This document shows positions 1 to 10,441 of a stretch of DNA of 64,000 bases, in pieces. The translations under genes were made by a program, and so were the position numbers. The stretch comes from Siphonodentalium dalli (taxonomy: Eukaryota; Mollusca; Scaphopoda; Gadilida; Siphonodentaliidae). Every line of letters starts with the position of its first letter. Positions within the stretch are counted from its first letter, which is position 1. The stretch covers positions 96,471,345 to 96,535,344 of the forward strand of contig CP136061.1 of the NCBI GenBank assembly GCA_032622095.1, given 5' to 3'. The notes below the pieces were generated by a model. That model saw only the letters and a list, made by a program, of their open reading frames with translations. It searched no databases and had not been told where the DNA came from.

Positions 1-620
1 TTAAGTGTTCGTAAACCCATTTCCGCATAGGGTTGCAAAGTTTTTGCATAAAATATTCGCCCTGAGATTTATATGGACGCAATATATAGACATACCATTT
101 TGTTTATTTCCTGCGACCATCTATTCTACACTCCTGATTAGATCACACACAGTATCCGACAATGTTCATGTGATAAATGTGTTTACCATTGGCATCTAAT
201 TGTAATATAATGTAGAACATTGTAACAACTGTGAATAAACTTTATTTTAACAAGGAATCAAACGAAACAGCGAACATGCTCATTATTTGAGAAGATAAAA
301 CTAACAGAACATGAATTGGGATTTTCATGCCAACTCAAACATACAAGATGGATTATGCGCAATTGCGTATTTATCATGAAAGGCAAATAAAAGCTTTGAT
401 TGAATAGATAATTAAATAGTAAGGACAGAGTATATACATAGTTGCATAAAAAAACCCAAATATGTATTTCTCTGGATATACTTAGTCGTCAGTCATTCCA
501 TATACCAAAAGAAAGGGCATTGTCTAAGGAACATTGTGCCAAAAAATGTAGTTGTTTGAACCATGCAAAGGAAAAGAAATCATTCCTGAAATCTGACCAC
601 AGACGGTCATCAGGACGACA
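1..620. other. AT-rich non-coding stretch
   Basis: No gene, RNA or clear repeat boundary seen. Short open frames here (5-199 and 442-672 on the plus strand) have no recognisable composition or motif and are not supported as genes. Confidence 0.5.
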
Positions 621-1110
621 AAGTCATTTTTTTCATATGGTCAATAATGTTATTTTACGGGTTTGTCATTAACATTGACACCATATAGACTTGAAATTTT
701 GACCTTTGGAACCAATCCTATGTGAAGAGCTTGTGGTACACTTTATGAAGAAACTTCAAATAGTATGTGAACAATAAATGCATAAGATAGTTCTGAAATT
801 TCTGTATATTATGAGCTGAGACTTGGAAAATATTGTTTTTGTTCCAGTTTATCAATTTTGATATGTTATGAAAGGGTTTTCATGCAAATATTTGGTCCAC
901 CAAATTATTGGGCTGTGTGTCTTTCATTGATCTCGGACCTCTTTTTATATGAGAGTAGATGACTAGCTAGTAATACTGTGTTCACTGGGGCTGCTAAATC
1001 ATCAGGTTGACTATGGGGAAACTGTGACCCAGTTCATGGTCTAATGTCATGTCGCATGTCATTTCTGGGTTGGTGGGTGAAGCATTGGGCCAGGCATAAT
1101 TGTGTATTCT

Positions 1111-1160
1111 GTAAATAAACTAGAGCTGACAGGGCGGCTGGGACGCTCACCTGACCACAG
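1111..1160. repeat. Dispersed repeat fragment (GGCGGCTGGGACGCTCACCTG)-type
   Basis: The core GGCTGGGACGCTCACCTGA recurs inverted at 20530-20562 and 27238-27280. A linked segment (TAGTGCCTTAAGCTTCATAT at 1839-1858) recurs inverted at 20505-20530. This is a multicopy family in this genome. The element class is not known to me. Confidence 0.55.
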
Positions 1161-1188
1161 GTCCCCTGGTGCGACAACACTACCATAA

Positions 1189-1817
1189 GTATATACATGT
1201 ACCTTAATACAAGGTTTATACATGTATCTATCGGACCTATATTGAGCATAGACTCACTTGCAATCTAATTTCATCAATATCCTCTGTACATAAGATAATG
1301 TCACATCCCCAGTTCTTTAGACCATATTCACACCTTTAATTTGGTGTATCTAGATCTCTTGCATCGATACGTGTACGATCACCAAAGATATATCTGAATG
1401 TGTGCACACTTTCAAATCCAGACAAACCCTTGAACAGATTCCCATCAAATATAGCATACTAGTAGTACTACTGCAGAATTCCACTTGTCACAATAATTCA
1501 CAATGGATGGTCCTGTCTGTGTGACCTCAGCAGAGTAAATTCTGCAGTGCTACTGTGCTATATTTGATGGGAATCTGTTCAGGGGTTTGTCTGATTTTGA
1601 AAGTGTGCACATATTCATAAATATCTTTGGCGATCTTCCACGTATCGATGTGGGAGATACACCAAATTAAAGGTGCGAATATGGTCTAAAGAACTTGGTA
1701 TGCGGCATTATATTATACACAGGGGATATTGATGAATTTTTATCGCAAGCGAATCTATGCTCAATATAGGTCGGATAGATATAAACCTTGTATTAAGGTA
1801 TATACTCATGGTAGTCG
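1189..1817. mobile_element. MITE/fold-back element with ~290-bp inverted arms
   Basis: The left arm (about 1189-1484) and right arm (about 1525-1817) are diverged reverse complements over almost their whole length, separated by roughly 40 bp. Shared pieces include CTATATTTGATGGGAATCTG on the right against its complement on the left. This is a non-autonomous inverted-repeat element inside the 620-3730 structure. Its flanks carry fragments of another dispersed repeat (see 1111-1160 and 1818-1862). No target duplication was fixed. Confidence 0.7.
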
Positions 1818-2039
1818 CCTGTGCACCTGACATGGTGTAGTGCCTTAAGCTTCATATTTCTATCATTGCATGCGATGCTAATTTGTTGAGCATGATTAAC
1901 CCAGTCATACATAAATAAATTATAGACTATAAGATAAACTGTTATATATGATGAATTTGTGATCACAAACAGTATTTGAACCCAATTGCCAGCGCCTAAT
2001 TAACCAATCGAGCCTATTTCAACACGGATGCCCTATCAC

Positions 2040-2185
2040 CAAAAGTATATAGACACAAAGTTTTTGAGCAAAATCGGCCAAGGGGTTTTGGAGAAGAAGT
2101 CATTTGAAGAAATTGTTGACAGACTAACGCATGATGAGTGACGACTATAGCTCACCTTGATACTTTGTATCAAGTGAGCTAAAAA
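2040..2185. repeat. Dispersed repeat ending in a TAGCTCAC hairpin
   Basis: The segment AAATCGGCCAAGGGGTTTTG through the hairpin at 2149-2182 (arms TAGCTCACCTTGATAC and GTATCAAGTGAGCTA) is the inverse of 19229-19350, where the same hairpin and the 'CCCCTTGGTCGATTTTGCTC' block occur. A widespread invertebrate repeat family is likely; no coding content. Confidence 0.6.
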
Positions 2186-2266
2186 GTGTTTTACAACTTG
2201 GGTCTTCAAAAGTATTTATATTTCGGGTCTCAGCTCATAACATACATAACTTTCAGAACACACTTA

Positions 2267-3544
2267 CACTGGGGGGAAACTATTTCACCAGAATCGATTC
2301 TATCGCCCTTCCGGTTCCGTCTCTATCGAATTAAGTTCCGACTCTTTCGCGATTTCTAAAACATGTTTTCAAAGTTTTGACCGTTGTTTATAGACTGAAT
2401 GTCAAAACAGAATGTTTTCTCCAATAACAATCGACAGATTATGTCTTTATACGTGTTTATTGATGACAGTAAAGCAAAATCGGCTGCATGTTGTGCACAG
2501 TCACAGACGTAGTGCGTTTGGGTGCATTTCCCATGAAAATTAAGCAGCACTTTGATGCTCAGATTATCGGCCTTGTCTACTTTAAATTGGACTGAAACTT
2601 GTCAAGTTTTATGGTTGAACATTAGATAATTATAATACAATACCTCCCGACGGTTCCTCGCCATACAATTCCTTCAAATTAGTGCCTAAAAAAGCAACAA
2701 AAGGTTCCGATTCTATTGTGATGTTTATGTTCACGATCGGTTCTTTCGTTCCTGTTTACAGTACATTCATACTCGATCAGATTATTTGATTGTACATCTA
2801 TAGTTGCCCAATGACAATCCATGATAATATATGGTTTAAAATTGTAGCCATAGTAAATCAATAGATGAGTTTTAGTGGTCCCAAACGATCATAGGTCAGA
2901 TATTAAAGATGTTCGACGGATAATCTTTAATATCCAACCTATGATGCTTTGCGACTACTGAACAACTCATATTGGTGTTGCTGTGACTATAGTTTAAACC
3001 ATATATGGTAATATGGCAACTAGAAACACAAATGAACTCTCTGGTCGAATATAATATTGCATTAAACGGGGGGCGAAAGAACCGATCGTGAACATAAAAA
3101 TCACATTAGAACCGGAACATTGCGTTGCTTCTTTTGGTGGATTAATTTGAGGGTCTTTTACTGTGAGGAGCCATCGAGAGCTGTGCTGTAATCGTGTCCT
3201 GGTGTTCGATCATACAAGAAGACATATTTCAGTCTAATTAACAGGTAAAAAGGCCGATAAAAGGAGCATCAAAATGCTGCTTAATTTACAAAGGAAATGC
3301 ACACAAACACATTACTCTTCTAAGTGTGCAAAAAATAGCCGACTTCGCATTATTATCACCAATAATTACGCACAAAGACACAATCAAGCGATAGTTTTTG
3401 TAAAATACGTTCTGTTTTAACATTTAGTGTATAAATGGAGGTCAAAACTTTGAAAACATTTGTTTCAAGTCGCGAAAGAGACGGGACTTAATTCGATAGA
3501 GACAGAACCCGATAGGCGATAGAATCGATTCTTGTGAAACAGTG
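2267..3544. mobile_element. Chapaev-like (CMC) non-autonomous palindromic transposon
   Basis: The element begins CACTG and ends CAGTG and is flanked on both sides by ACTTA (2262-2266 and 3545-3549). The termini share TTTCAC.AGAATCGATTCTATCGCC-type sequence. The two halves are diverged reverse complements along nearly their whole length, with the centre near 2910 (CATAGGTCAGATATTAAAG and its inverse), so the element is one 1.28-kb imperfect palindrome. CACTG ends with a short target duplication fit the Chapaev branch of CMC elements (usual duplication 4 bp; here 4 or 5). No transposase inside. Confidence 0.7.
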
Positions 3545-3730
3545 ACTTAGCTATTTAAAGTTTCATCAAAAAGTGTACCAAAAGTGTTTAACATAAGATA
3601 ATTTCCAAACATCACATTTTTTAAAATAAACATCTTGAAATTTGTGGAGTCAGTTTTAAATACACATCTTTGTGGAGACAAACGGTGACCCACAAAGAAC
3701 ATTACTGACCAAATAGAAGAATTGTATGTC

Positions 3731-4313
3731 TTAATTCCTCAAAAATGAGATTTTAGAAATGTCTAAGAGTGGTCGCAGGGCTAAACTTTACAAATATGGT
3801 GAGTTGGTTTGAGATTATTCACAAAATGTGTATGTCTTTGTGTCCCTTCAATAAACATATATAAATGTATTCACAAAATAGCATCAGTGGACAATATCGT
3901 AAGCAAGTAAAATTTAGATAAAATTCAATTAAAATATGAAGACCATAAAATTAAGGTTCCACTCACATACAATACTGATTTCAAGGGCTATACATATGTA
4001 CAGTTCATTACCCTCACATGTTATCAACAGTTCCAGGTTTCATAACCTGCAAGCTGGATGTTATGTCTGATAAGACAGGATGCTGTTAATTATTAATGGA
4101 GGGTGCTTAGGCCACAATAAAAAATAGCTATGTTTTCATCCAGATTGTTTTCAAAAATGGGGCGGGATGAAGATTATTTTTATTTTCCAAATAGCAGTCA
4201 CGAAGGTTGTACAGTACATCTACGATATATAGTTACATAGCTTCAATATATGGAGAGCAGGAATTATCACACCGCATTAAAGCTGCTCTAGAGGAAATGA
4301 AAATATGGAGGAT
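3731..4313. other. Unannotated non-coding stretch
   Basis: Nothing recognised on either strand: AT-rich and no long open frame. Confidence 0.4.
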
Positions 4314-4455
4314 ACCCACTGTTTTTGAGTAGGTACCAAGAATTATCCCATGATTGGCTACAAGGAAAGAAATATAAGATTTTCAGACGCGATTGATAAT
4401 CTAGATTTTCTTGTAGGAACGAATGAGATAATCATGGTATTCAAAAACAGTAGGT
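4314..4455. repeat. Small inverted-repeat element (~140 bp)
   Basis: The ends are inverted copies: ACCCACTGTTTTTGA on the left and TCAAAAACAGTAGGT on the right. Similarity continues inwards for about 40 bp with mismatches. This is a MITE-sized fold-back. Confidence 0.55.
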
Positions 4456-4702
4456 TTTCTTTTTATTATATGATTTATTGCTCGAATTTCATTGAATTGA
4501 AATCTTGATATTAATTTATTGTCTTCCAAATAATCGTGGGATATTAATACTGTATCAAATCATAAGTTCATTTACCAGCATGTCTGAGCTAGGAAAAGCA
4601 TGCAATACAAATACAGTTGAATTTCATGACTTCACCTATGAAGCTACTAGTATTAAACTTTAAAAAAAATAAAAATAAAAACATTTCATAATATAAAAAG
4701 TT

Positions 4703-4719
4703 GGGGGGGGGGGGGGGGG
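4703..4719 (+). repeat. Homopolymer G run (17 G)
   Basis: Seventeen consecutive G just outside the MITE at 4762-5101. A run this long is prone to length error in sequencing and to G-quadruplex-like structure. Confidence 0.9.
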
Positions 4720-4761
4720 TGCTTAAAAATTGTCCCAAATGTGTACTCTACATATTAATAC

Positions 4762-5101
4762 AATTGCTTCTGACTAGTCCCCCTTCAATTTTTATTTTTT
4801 TATTTTTATTTTTTCATTTGTTTATTTAATTTTTTTAGTGCCCCTTTAAATTTTCTTGTGTTCCTAGTCTGAACTGGAAGCACTCATTTTTTAAAAAGTT
4901 TTTCAAATATGCGACATGCATGTCTTCACTTCAACCTTCGATAATGGATATCTCTGAATATCAAATAATACCGCAATAAACGTTGAGAAAATGGGTGCTT
5001 TCAGTTCTGATTAGGAAACAAGAAAATATAAGGGGGCACTAAAAAAAATGAACAAATGAAAAAAATAAAATAATTCAAGGGGAGACTAGTCAGAAGCAAT
5101 T
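4762..5101. mobile_element. MITE with AATTGCTTCTGACTAGTC termini
   Basis: About 340 bp. The left end AATTGCTTCTGACTAGTC is matched by its reverse complement GACTAGTCAGAAGCAATT on the right, and the inverted similarity continues through the T-rich and A-rich stretches. A partial copy of the left half lies at 18784-18935 in intron 2 of the transposase gene, showing a multicopy family. Confidence 0.75.
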
Positions 5102-5260
5102 CGGATTATCTACCTATAAATATGTTAATTCAGCCAATTATAGTGGTCGTGTGTGAATCTATAAAGAATGCCCTTGAAAGTGGTAAAATATACAGCAGTG
5201 GAACATTTAATCTTCATAAAACAAAACAAATTCACTCATTCTTTGAGTAGGAACACAAGA

Positions 5261-5862
5261 TTTGGCACGCTACGATTCATTTCCGGTGACAAACAAGTTT
5301 TTCCTCGTGTTTAGGCCTTTAAATGCAGTTTCGGTGACAAATTAGGATTCATATCATTATATTAATACACTGTAGAATAACGGTTTAAAAGATAGGCGAT
5401 ACTTCATTTCGGAAAAAGAACTGTCGCGTATCTTTCAAATGGCTTTTCTACTTATTTTATTCAATGTACTGTCTTGATTTGGATGGATATCAGTAACACG
5501 AGACACACTCTGGATGGAGGGACAGCTTCTGGACAGACAGACCCCGGGACATACAACGACTCATCGCGAACGACATTACATGTATGTGTACCAGTGATGT
5601 GGATAAAAATGAAGAAAAAAATCTTTTTTAATTTTTTTAAAATAAAATGAAGTCGGAAGAATTTTTTTTAAAACAATAAAATGGAATTCGGCGCCAGGTT
5701 TGGAGTAGGGGCGGGCCGCAGGCGGGTTACCCTAAACACAGGTATATTTTATTTGGCCTGATGTGAATGCCAATTTGAATTTGTAACGGAAACTGCGTTT
5801 AAATGCCTAATCACGAAGAAAAAACTTGTTTGTCACTGGAAACGAATCGTCGCATGCCAAAA
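5261..5862. mobile_element. MITE (~600 bp) with ~100-bp imperfect inverted repeats
   Basis: The left arm contains GTGACAAACAAGTTTTT (5286-5302) and TTTAAATGCAGTTTC; the right arm contains their inverses (AAAACTTGTTTGTCAC near 5836 and GAAACTGCGTTTAAATG). The outer ends are TTTGGCACGC and GCATGCCAAA. The interior includes a GGACAGACAGAC-like segment of the kind found in dispersed invertebrate repeats. No coding sequence. Confidence 0.7.
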
Positions 5863-6302
5863 CGCCACCGTCTTGTTTATCAGAACGCCACCAGGTCCTA
5901 TCAACACGTCACATGTAATTGTAACTAGAGAACATTTTGTCGCCTGGGCCGGATATCATACATGATGTAGGCTGCAATTAAAGATCACGTATTTCACTTA
6001 TCCACAAATAACACTTACCAATTTAATAAATATTTGCCGAAATATTTTGCGCCTTAAATCAACGACGGACTGTGACGGACACCTTGAACAAAACAGAGAA
6101 CTCAAAGCGAAGCACACATCAAGGGCCTGGTAGCGACGTATCAGATCTCCAAAAATGAGCATTTTCCAAGGGTCTAAGGACTAAACCTCCCTCAAATCAT
6201 AATATTCACCCTAACACCCAACATTTTAATTTGAGAGAGCTTTAACAGCAAGGGACTTGAAACTTGCTCATTTTTGTAATCCAAATTCATGGCCACCTAC
6301 AT
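5863..6302. other. Intergenic, downstream of the minus-strand gene
   Basis: This would be the 3' untranslated region and downstream flank of the minus-strand gene ending at 6303. No canonical AATAAA signal was seen on the minus strand near the stop. Nothing else recognised. Confidence 0.35.
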
Positions 6303-7969
6303 TTACAAAATGTTGGTATTGCTCATATACATATCAAACTTCTGTTTGAATGTTTCATAAAATTTGCTCTCGTCAAGATCATCATCAAATCGAAGTAGTC
6401 CTTCTTCCAGGTTTAGTTTGTAATTCATAACACAGAACTGCTCATCGATGTCGTAGGCCATATCCCGCTGGTTAAGCTTCTTCGATTTTGGGTCATTCAC
6501 AAAAGTTAATTTTTTGCTGACATCGTCTATTTTAGCAATCGCTTTGTTGCAATTGATAAGGTATTTGATTCCACGGTCATTAACTATTGTTTGGCAAAGA
6601 TAGAGGTCTCCTGCTGCCCATTCATATATGGCTACACAAACCCTCTCTGAATTTGAAGCTTTCTGCTTAATTTCCTTCTCTATCATTGAATTAGGGGACT
6701 TTTTGTTGTCAATCACATCACTTTGTTTGGCAACGGTTGATGTCTTTATATTAAGCTTCTGCGTTGTTCTCTCTGAATTTGAAGCTTTCTGCTTAATTTC
6801 CTTCTCTATCATTGAATTAGGCGACTTTTTGTTGTCAATCACATCACTTTGTTTGGCAACGGTTGATGTCTTTATATTAAGCTTCTGCGTTGTTCTCTCT
6901 GAATTTGAAGCCTTCTGCTTAATTTTCTTCTCTATCATTGAATTAGGCAACTTTTTGTTGTCAATCACATCACTTTGTTTGGCAACGGTTGATTGAACTG
7001 ATGCCAATTCATCAATTACTTTCTCTGATGTCTTATTAATTATAAGCTTCTGCGTTTTTTTCTTCTTTTCTTTACCAGTGGCCCTCTTCTTGTTATCAGA
7101 GTCAGACTGCTTCTCTGTTTGTCTTATTAATTTATCTTTTTTAGCTAACCTTTCTGTCCAATATAAAATCCTACCAATGTCTTTGTGCAATCTTGTACCG
7201 GTCCCGGTACTACCACATCCTGAAGGTAACTCCATGTCATTTTCATCAATATCATTTGTCACAACAGATTTAACAACAATTTCAGAAAAGAGATCCGAAC
7301 TGGATAGAAGGAATATACCAAGTCCAATTTTCACATTCCTTTGTCTATTTAAAAGAACCACTTCATCCCCTGCTTGGTAACGCAGACAACTTTCAGAACT
7401 TTGGGGCATTTTTTCAATGTTTTTTTTGGTCCCTCGCTTCCCATTTGTACAGTCTTGTGTGTACTTCCGCCTGTTCTGCAGTTGTTTCCCAAGTCTTTTG
7501 AGAACGGTGCCCCTTTTTTTTTTCAGCTGAGGAAGAACATTAAATACTTGTTCGAAAAAACGTTCTCGTCTTGAACTTGGTAACGCAGACAACTTCGGGG
7601 CATTTTTCCAGATTTTGGCGTTTACTGCAGCATCCTTCAGAACATTGGTAAAGAGCTTCTGTGCCAGTGTTGGTTTCCCTCTTAGAGGTTTCATCTGCAG
7701 TAATTCTTCTTCAGAAAATTCATTATTGACATCGGTACATGTATTCACTTGAGCATCGAGTGAGGATACATGTAATTCATCATTAAAACTAGTGTCACCA
7801 TTTACTTGAGTAACTGGACTACTCAAAATATCAGACTCGCCATCTGTATCGGTATTAGTGTCCTTGCAAAGAAATTTTCTTATCTTATGTCTGTCCCAGA
7901 AGTTTTTGAACAAGTCCAATATGTCTGCTTCAGTGAAATTTAAGAGTTGCCATAGTTGGACTCCATTTT
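6303..7969 (-). CDS. Terminal exon of an unrecognised lysine-rich protein with 42-residue repeats
   Basis: A single open stretch of 554 codons ends at a stop at 6303. I take it as a last exon: the frame runs past 7919 to 7967 with sensible protein (WQLLNFTEADILDLF) and then meets a good minus-strand acceptor (TTACTCTTTTCAG, AG at 7971-7970). There is no in-frame ATG until 7694, so a 5' exon is expected but was not found. Visible parts, numbered from 7967: an acidic N-terminus; a helical basic region at about 97-168 that loosely recalls a BEN domain; a beta-rich module at about 196-274 (GDEVVLL..., IVVKSV..., DIGRILYW) that by eye resembles the short module in plant En/Spm accessory proteins; a Lys-rich linker; repeats at 326-442; and an acidic C-terminus. 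Function unknown. It points away from the transposase gene at 16 kb (divergent). Confidence 0.6.
6642..6992 (-). repeat. 126-bp in-frame tandem repeat (about 2.8 copies) inside the coding exon
   Basis: Two full and one partial (33-codon) copies of a 42-residue unit containing VAKQSDVIDNKK and KQKASNSERTTQKL. The copies are almost identical at DNA level, and the length is a multiple of three, so the frame is preserved. This implies recent coding expansion. The antisense strand is also open here, which is a consequence of the repeat and not a second gene. Confidence 0.9.
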
Positions 7970-8257
7970 CTGAAAAGAGTAACGGGAATTAATGAGTGAA
8001 CTCAATCTGGGCATCATATCTGGCCATACTCAGCCCTCGACAATTTGTTCCCAAATGTTTTTAACTCCATCTGGGACTATAGAAATAATCTCCTTCCTTT
8101 GCCATATTTACAGCAACATGCATGGTCTACATACTGTAGTGGTCATAATGAATACCATACATGGATTAAATGAAAGTGTCAATGACACTGTAGCTTATCT
8201 CACTTTCATTTTAACAAGCATCAGCTCTGATGATAGTACTATGCAATGGAACTAATG
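7970..8257. other. Putative intron / upstream region of the minus-strand gene
   Basis: Lies upstream of the acceptor at 7970. It contains a dispersed fragment at 8170-8202 (CAATGACACTGTAGCTTATC) repeated at 11268-11300. No 5' exon could be recognised. Confidence 0.4.
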
Positions 8258-8876
8258 TAGGGTTGCCACGACTGAGTTTTCATAATCAACTGTTATAGTC
8301 GACGGTTAGTCGATTAATCGTTTATATGTGGCCTATATTGCACCTGGGCAGGTAAAGACGTGATCAAATCGAAATTACAATGACTACAATACATTCAGTC
8401 TGAACACAGTTATAAACTGTCAATCAGCAGGCTTGTCATTCTGAGGCACCCACCCGTCATCGGCCACCTAAACTCAAATTTACGCAGCAGGTAAACGCCC
8501 TCTATGGGAGGCCAAATTCACATTTAATAATTAATTGTGCTTAAGCGCAATCAATTGCGCTTAAGCGCAATTCATGGTTATATGTAACAAAACACCCCTG
8601 GTGAATAAATAGGTTTCTCCATAACTTAGCATTAACTCCTATTGACATGTCACTTCTTGGTTTCATTGGTTTGGATGGGTAGGGAGCTAGCCCAACTTCT
8701 TTATCAAAATGGCTGACTCGCAATAGTATCACCTTCTGTTTTAGTTGGAGCGATTCGTGATAGCATTATATTATCTTCGGTATATATTAGTTGGGGCTAC
8801 TTGCAATAGCATTACTTTCTGTATTAGTCGGGGCGACATTGATTTTCTTAAATTTTCGAGTATACAGGCACACCAT

Positions 8877-9482
8877 ATGAGGGAAGCAAGCCCTCGGTGA
8901 CACCACATTCACACTATATGATCATGGAAATACTATAGATTTGTGCAAGAGCTGCTGATTTAATAAGAAAAACTAGAGCTTCAGGACTGAGACACCAAAG
9001 CTCCAGTAATTACACACCATTTTTTGGACAGGGATGCTGATAATATGAAAATAGGGTTTTTCCCTCTGATTTAAGTAAATAAGTAAACCATACAGTAATG
9101 CTCTAATTAATCGACTCCTTAACCACAGCAGAATTATGGATAACTTTTCAGGATTTAGTCGGAAATATGGCTTGTTGCCATTCATCGGAAAGCTCTCGAG
9201 AGCTTTTCGATGAATGGCAACAAGCCATATTTCCGACTAAATCCTGAAAAGTTATCCATAATTCTGCTGTGGTTAAGAAGTCAATTAAATAGAGCATTAC
9301 TGTATGAGGTAAGAAAGCCCTCATGCAGTGACACCGCATGCATGTATAGGATATTACCATAGTAAAGGCTAAAATCTGTGCAAAAATACATTAAAAACAT
9401 CATACAAAACATTACTAGAGTTCCGGGAAGGCGACATCAATTCTTTGGATAGAGGGATGCTGATATGTAATTAGGGGATTCT
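8877..9482. repeat. Direct repeat pair flanking a long palindrome
   Basis: Segments at about 8877-9064 and 9307-9482 are diverged direct copies (AAGCCCTC...GTGACACC..., GGGATGCTGAT..., ...CTCC). Between them sits the palindrome at 9084-9305. The arrangement suggests one internal module duplicated on either side of the palindrome. Confidence 0.6.
9084..9305. repeat. 222-bp near-perfect palindrome centred on AGCTCTCGAGAGCT
   Basis: The two arms, about 105 bp each, are reverse complements with few mismatches: TACAGTAATGCTCT at the left edge and AGAGCATTACTGTA at the right, meeting at AGCTCTCGAGAGCT (about 9190-9203). There is essentially no spacer, so the stretch can extrude as a cruciform or fold as a long hairpin RNA. 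Confidence 0.85.
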
Positions 9483-10414
9483 CCTTGTTGAACACATACT
9501 CACAGTTTGACTGTTGAGTACAGGTCAAAATTAGCCCAATGCTCATCTTGTGTTGCTAGGTGATACACCAGGTCATGCTAATAGTTTATGGGTGGGTTAG
9601 ATAGTAGTCACAATTACGCTTAAGCGCAATATGTGGTATTTGCGCTTAAGCGCAATTCATTATTAAATGTGAATTTGGCCTCCCATAGCCCTCCTCATCG
9701 CTATTCCCGCGGACGAGAATTGTTTTAAATATCTGTCCAGTCAATCAATGTTACCTGTGAACATGTATCGCGGTCACAGCGACAAAACATGAAAGCATGC
9801 GGATTTGTCGCATACTTATTGAAAACGGACTATAGTTATGTTTGCAGAAAATCCCATTGTGTACCGATTGCTTCACCTGACACATTATTTTATTTCTGTT
9901 ATTCAAATTGCATGCAACGCATCGTGCAGTAATGGGGTGAGGGGGGGTATATATGTTACCAAGTTGGAGAATGTAATGTATGTAGCACTAATAAGTGATG
10001 ACATCAATTTGTTATTAACTGTCTAGTAACACTAAACAATCCATGTCCCGCGAACTTTATGACTTTGTCAATTATTATCAATAATGGTGAACGTTTTACA
10101 GTATGAAATTTGAAGAAAAAAAATATATAGATGAGTCCATTTTGGATATGTTGATCGCTAACTACAGATCCATAGGAAGATAGGTTTACATTTAAACATA
10201 ATACATAAACAATGTCAAGTCTGTAACACCGAACCCTTTGAAGATGACCGCCACACGTTGGCTGCGTTATCAAAGGAAGCCGCATTAGAAGTGGCGACAG
10301 TAGGCTACAGGCTGTCGGGTGGTAAATTGCGCTACAAACACTGTTAACTTTTACTTCTAGGCATGGTATTTGCGCATAGTACTGCTTAAATACACAACCA
10401 TACCCCACATCACA

Positions 10415-10441
10415 CCCCCCCCCCCCCCCCCCCCCCCCCCC
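10415..10441 (+). repeat. Homopolymer C run (27 C)
   Basis: Twenty-seven consecutive C inside the hAT-like element. It produces a poly-glycine artefact in one minus-strand frame (10004-10486) that should not be called a gene. Confidence 0.9.

Larger units (their letters stand above)
620..3730. mobile_element. Degraded outer fold-back (inverted-repeat) element with nested insertions
   Basis: Segments 721-763 and 3553-3590 are inverted copies of each other, as are 787-825 and 2223-2262 (shared core GTCTCAGCTCATAA). The order is nested, and the extra distance on the right side is accounted for by the 1.28-kb insertion at 2267-3544. Weaker similarity can be followed outwards to about 620 and 3730, so the true ends are uncertain. 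No coding capacity. The family was not identified. Confidence 0.5.
8502..9688. mobile_element. Nested transposon with CTATGGGAGG termini
   Basis: Inserted in the hAT-like element. The left end CTATGGGAGGCCAAATTCAC is mirrored by GTGAATTTGGCCTCCCATAG on the right, and the inverted similarity includes repeated TGCGCTTAAGCGCA palindromes (8558-8571 and 9640-9655). The flanks carry CCCT on both sides (8498-8501 and 9689-9692), a possible 4-bp target duplication; a TA duplication with TGGGAGG ends is the alternative reading. No coding capacity. Confidence 0.7.

Noticed and set aside
2356-2861. Minus-strand frames within 2356-2861
   Set aside because: They lie inside one arm of the 1.28-kb palindrome; the matching arm does not keep the frames open.
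6628-6996. 122-codon plus-strand frame
   Set aside because: Antisense shadow of the 126-bp repeat in the minus-strand exon.
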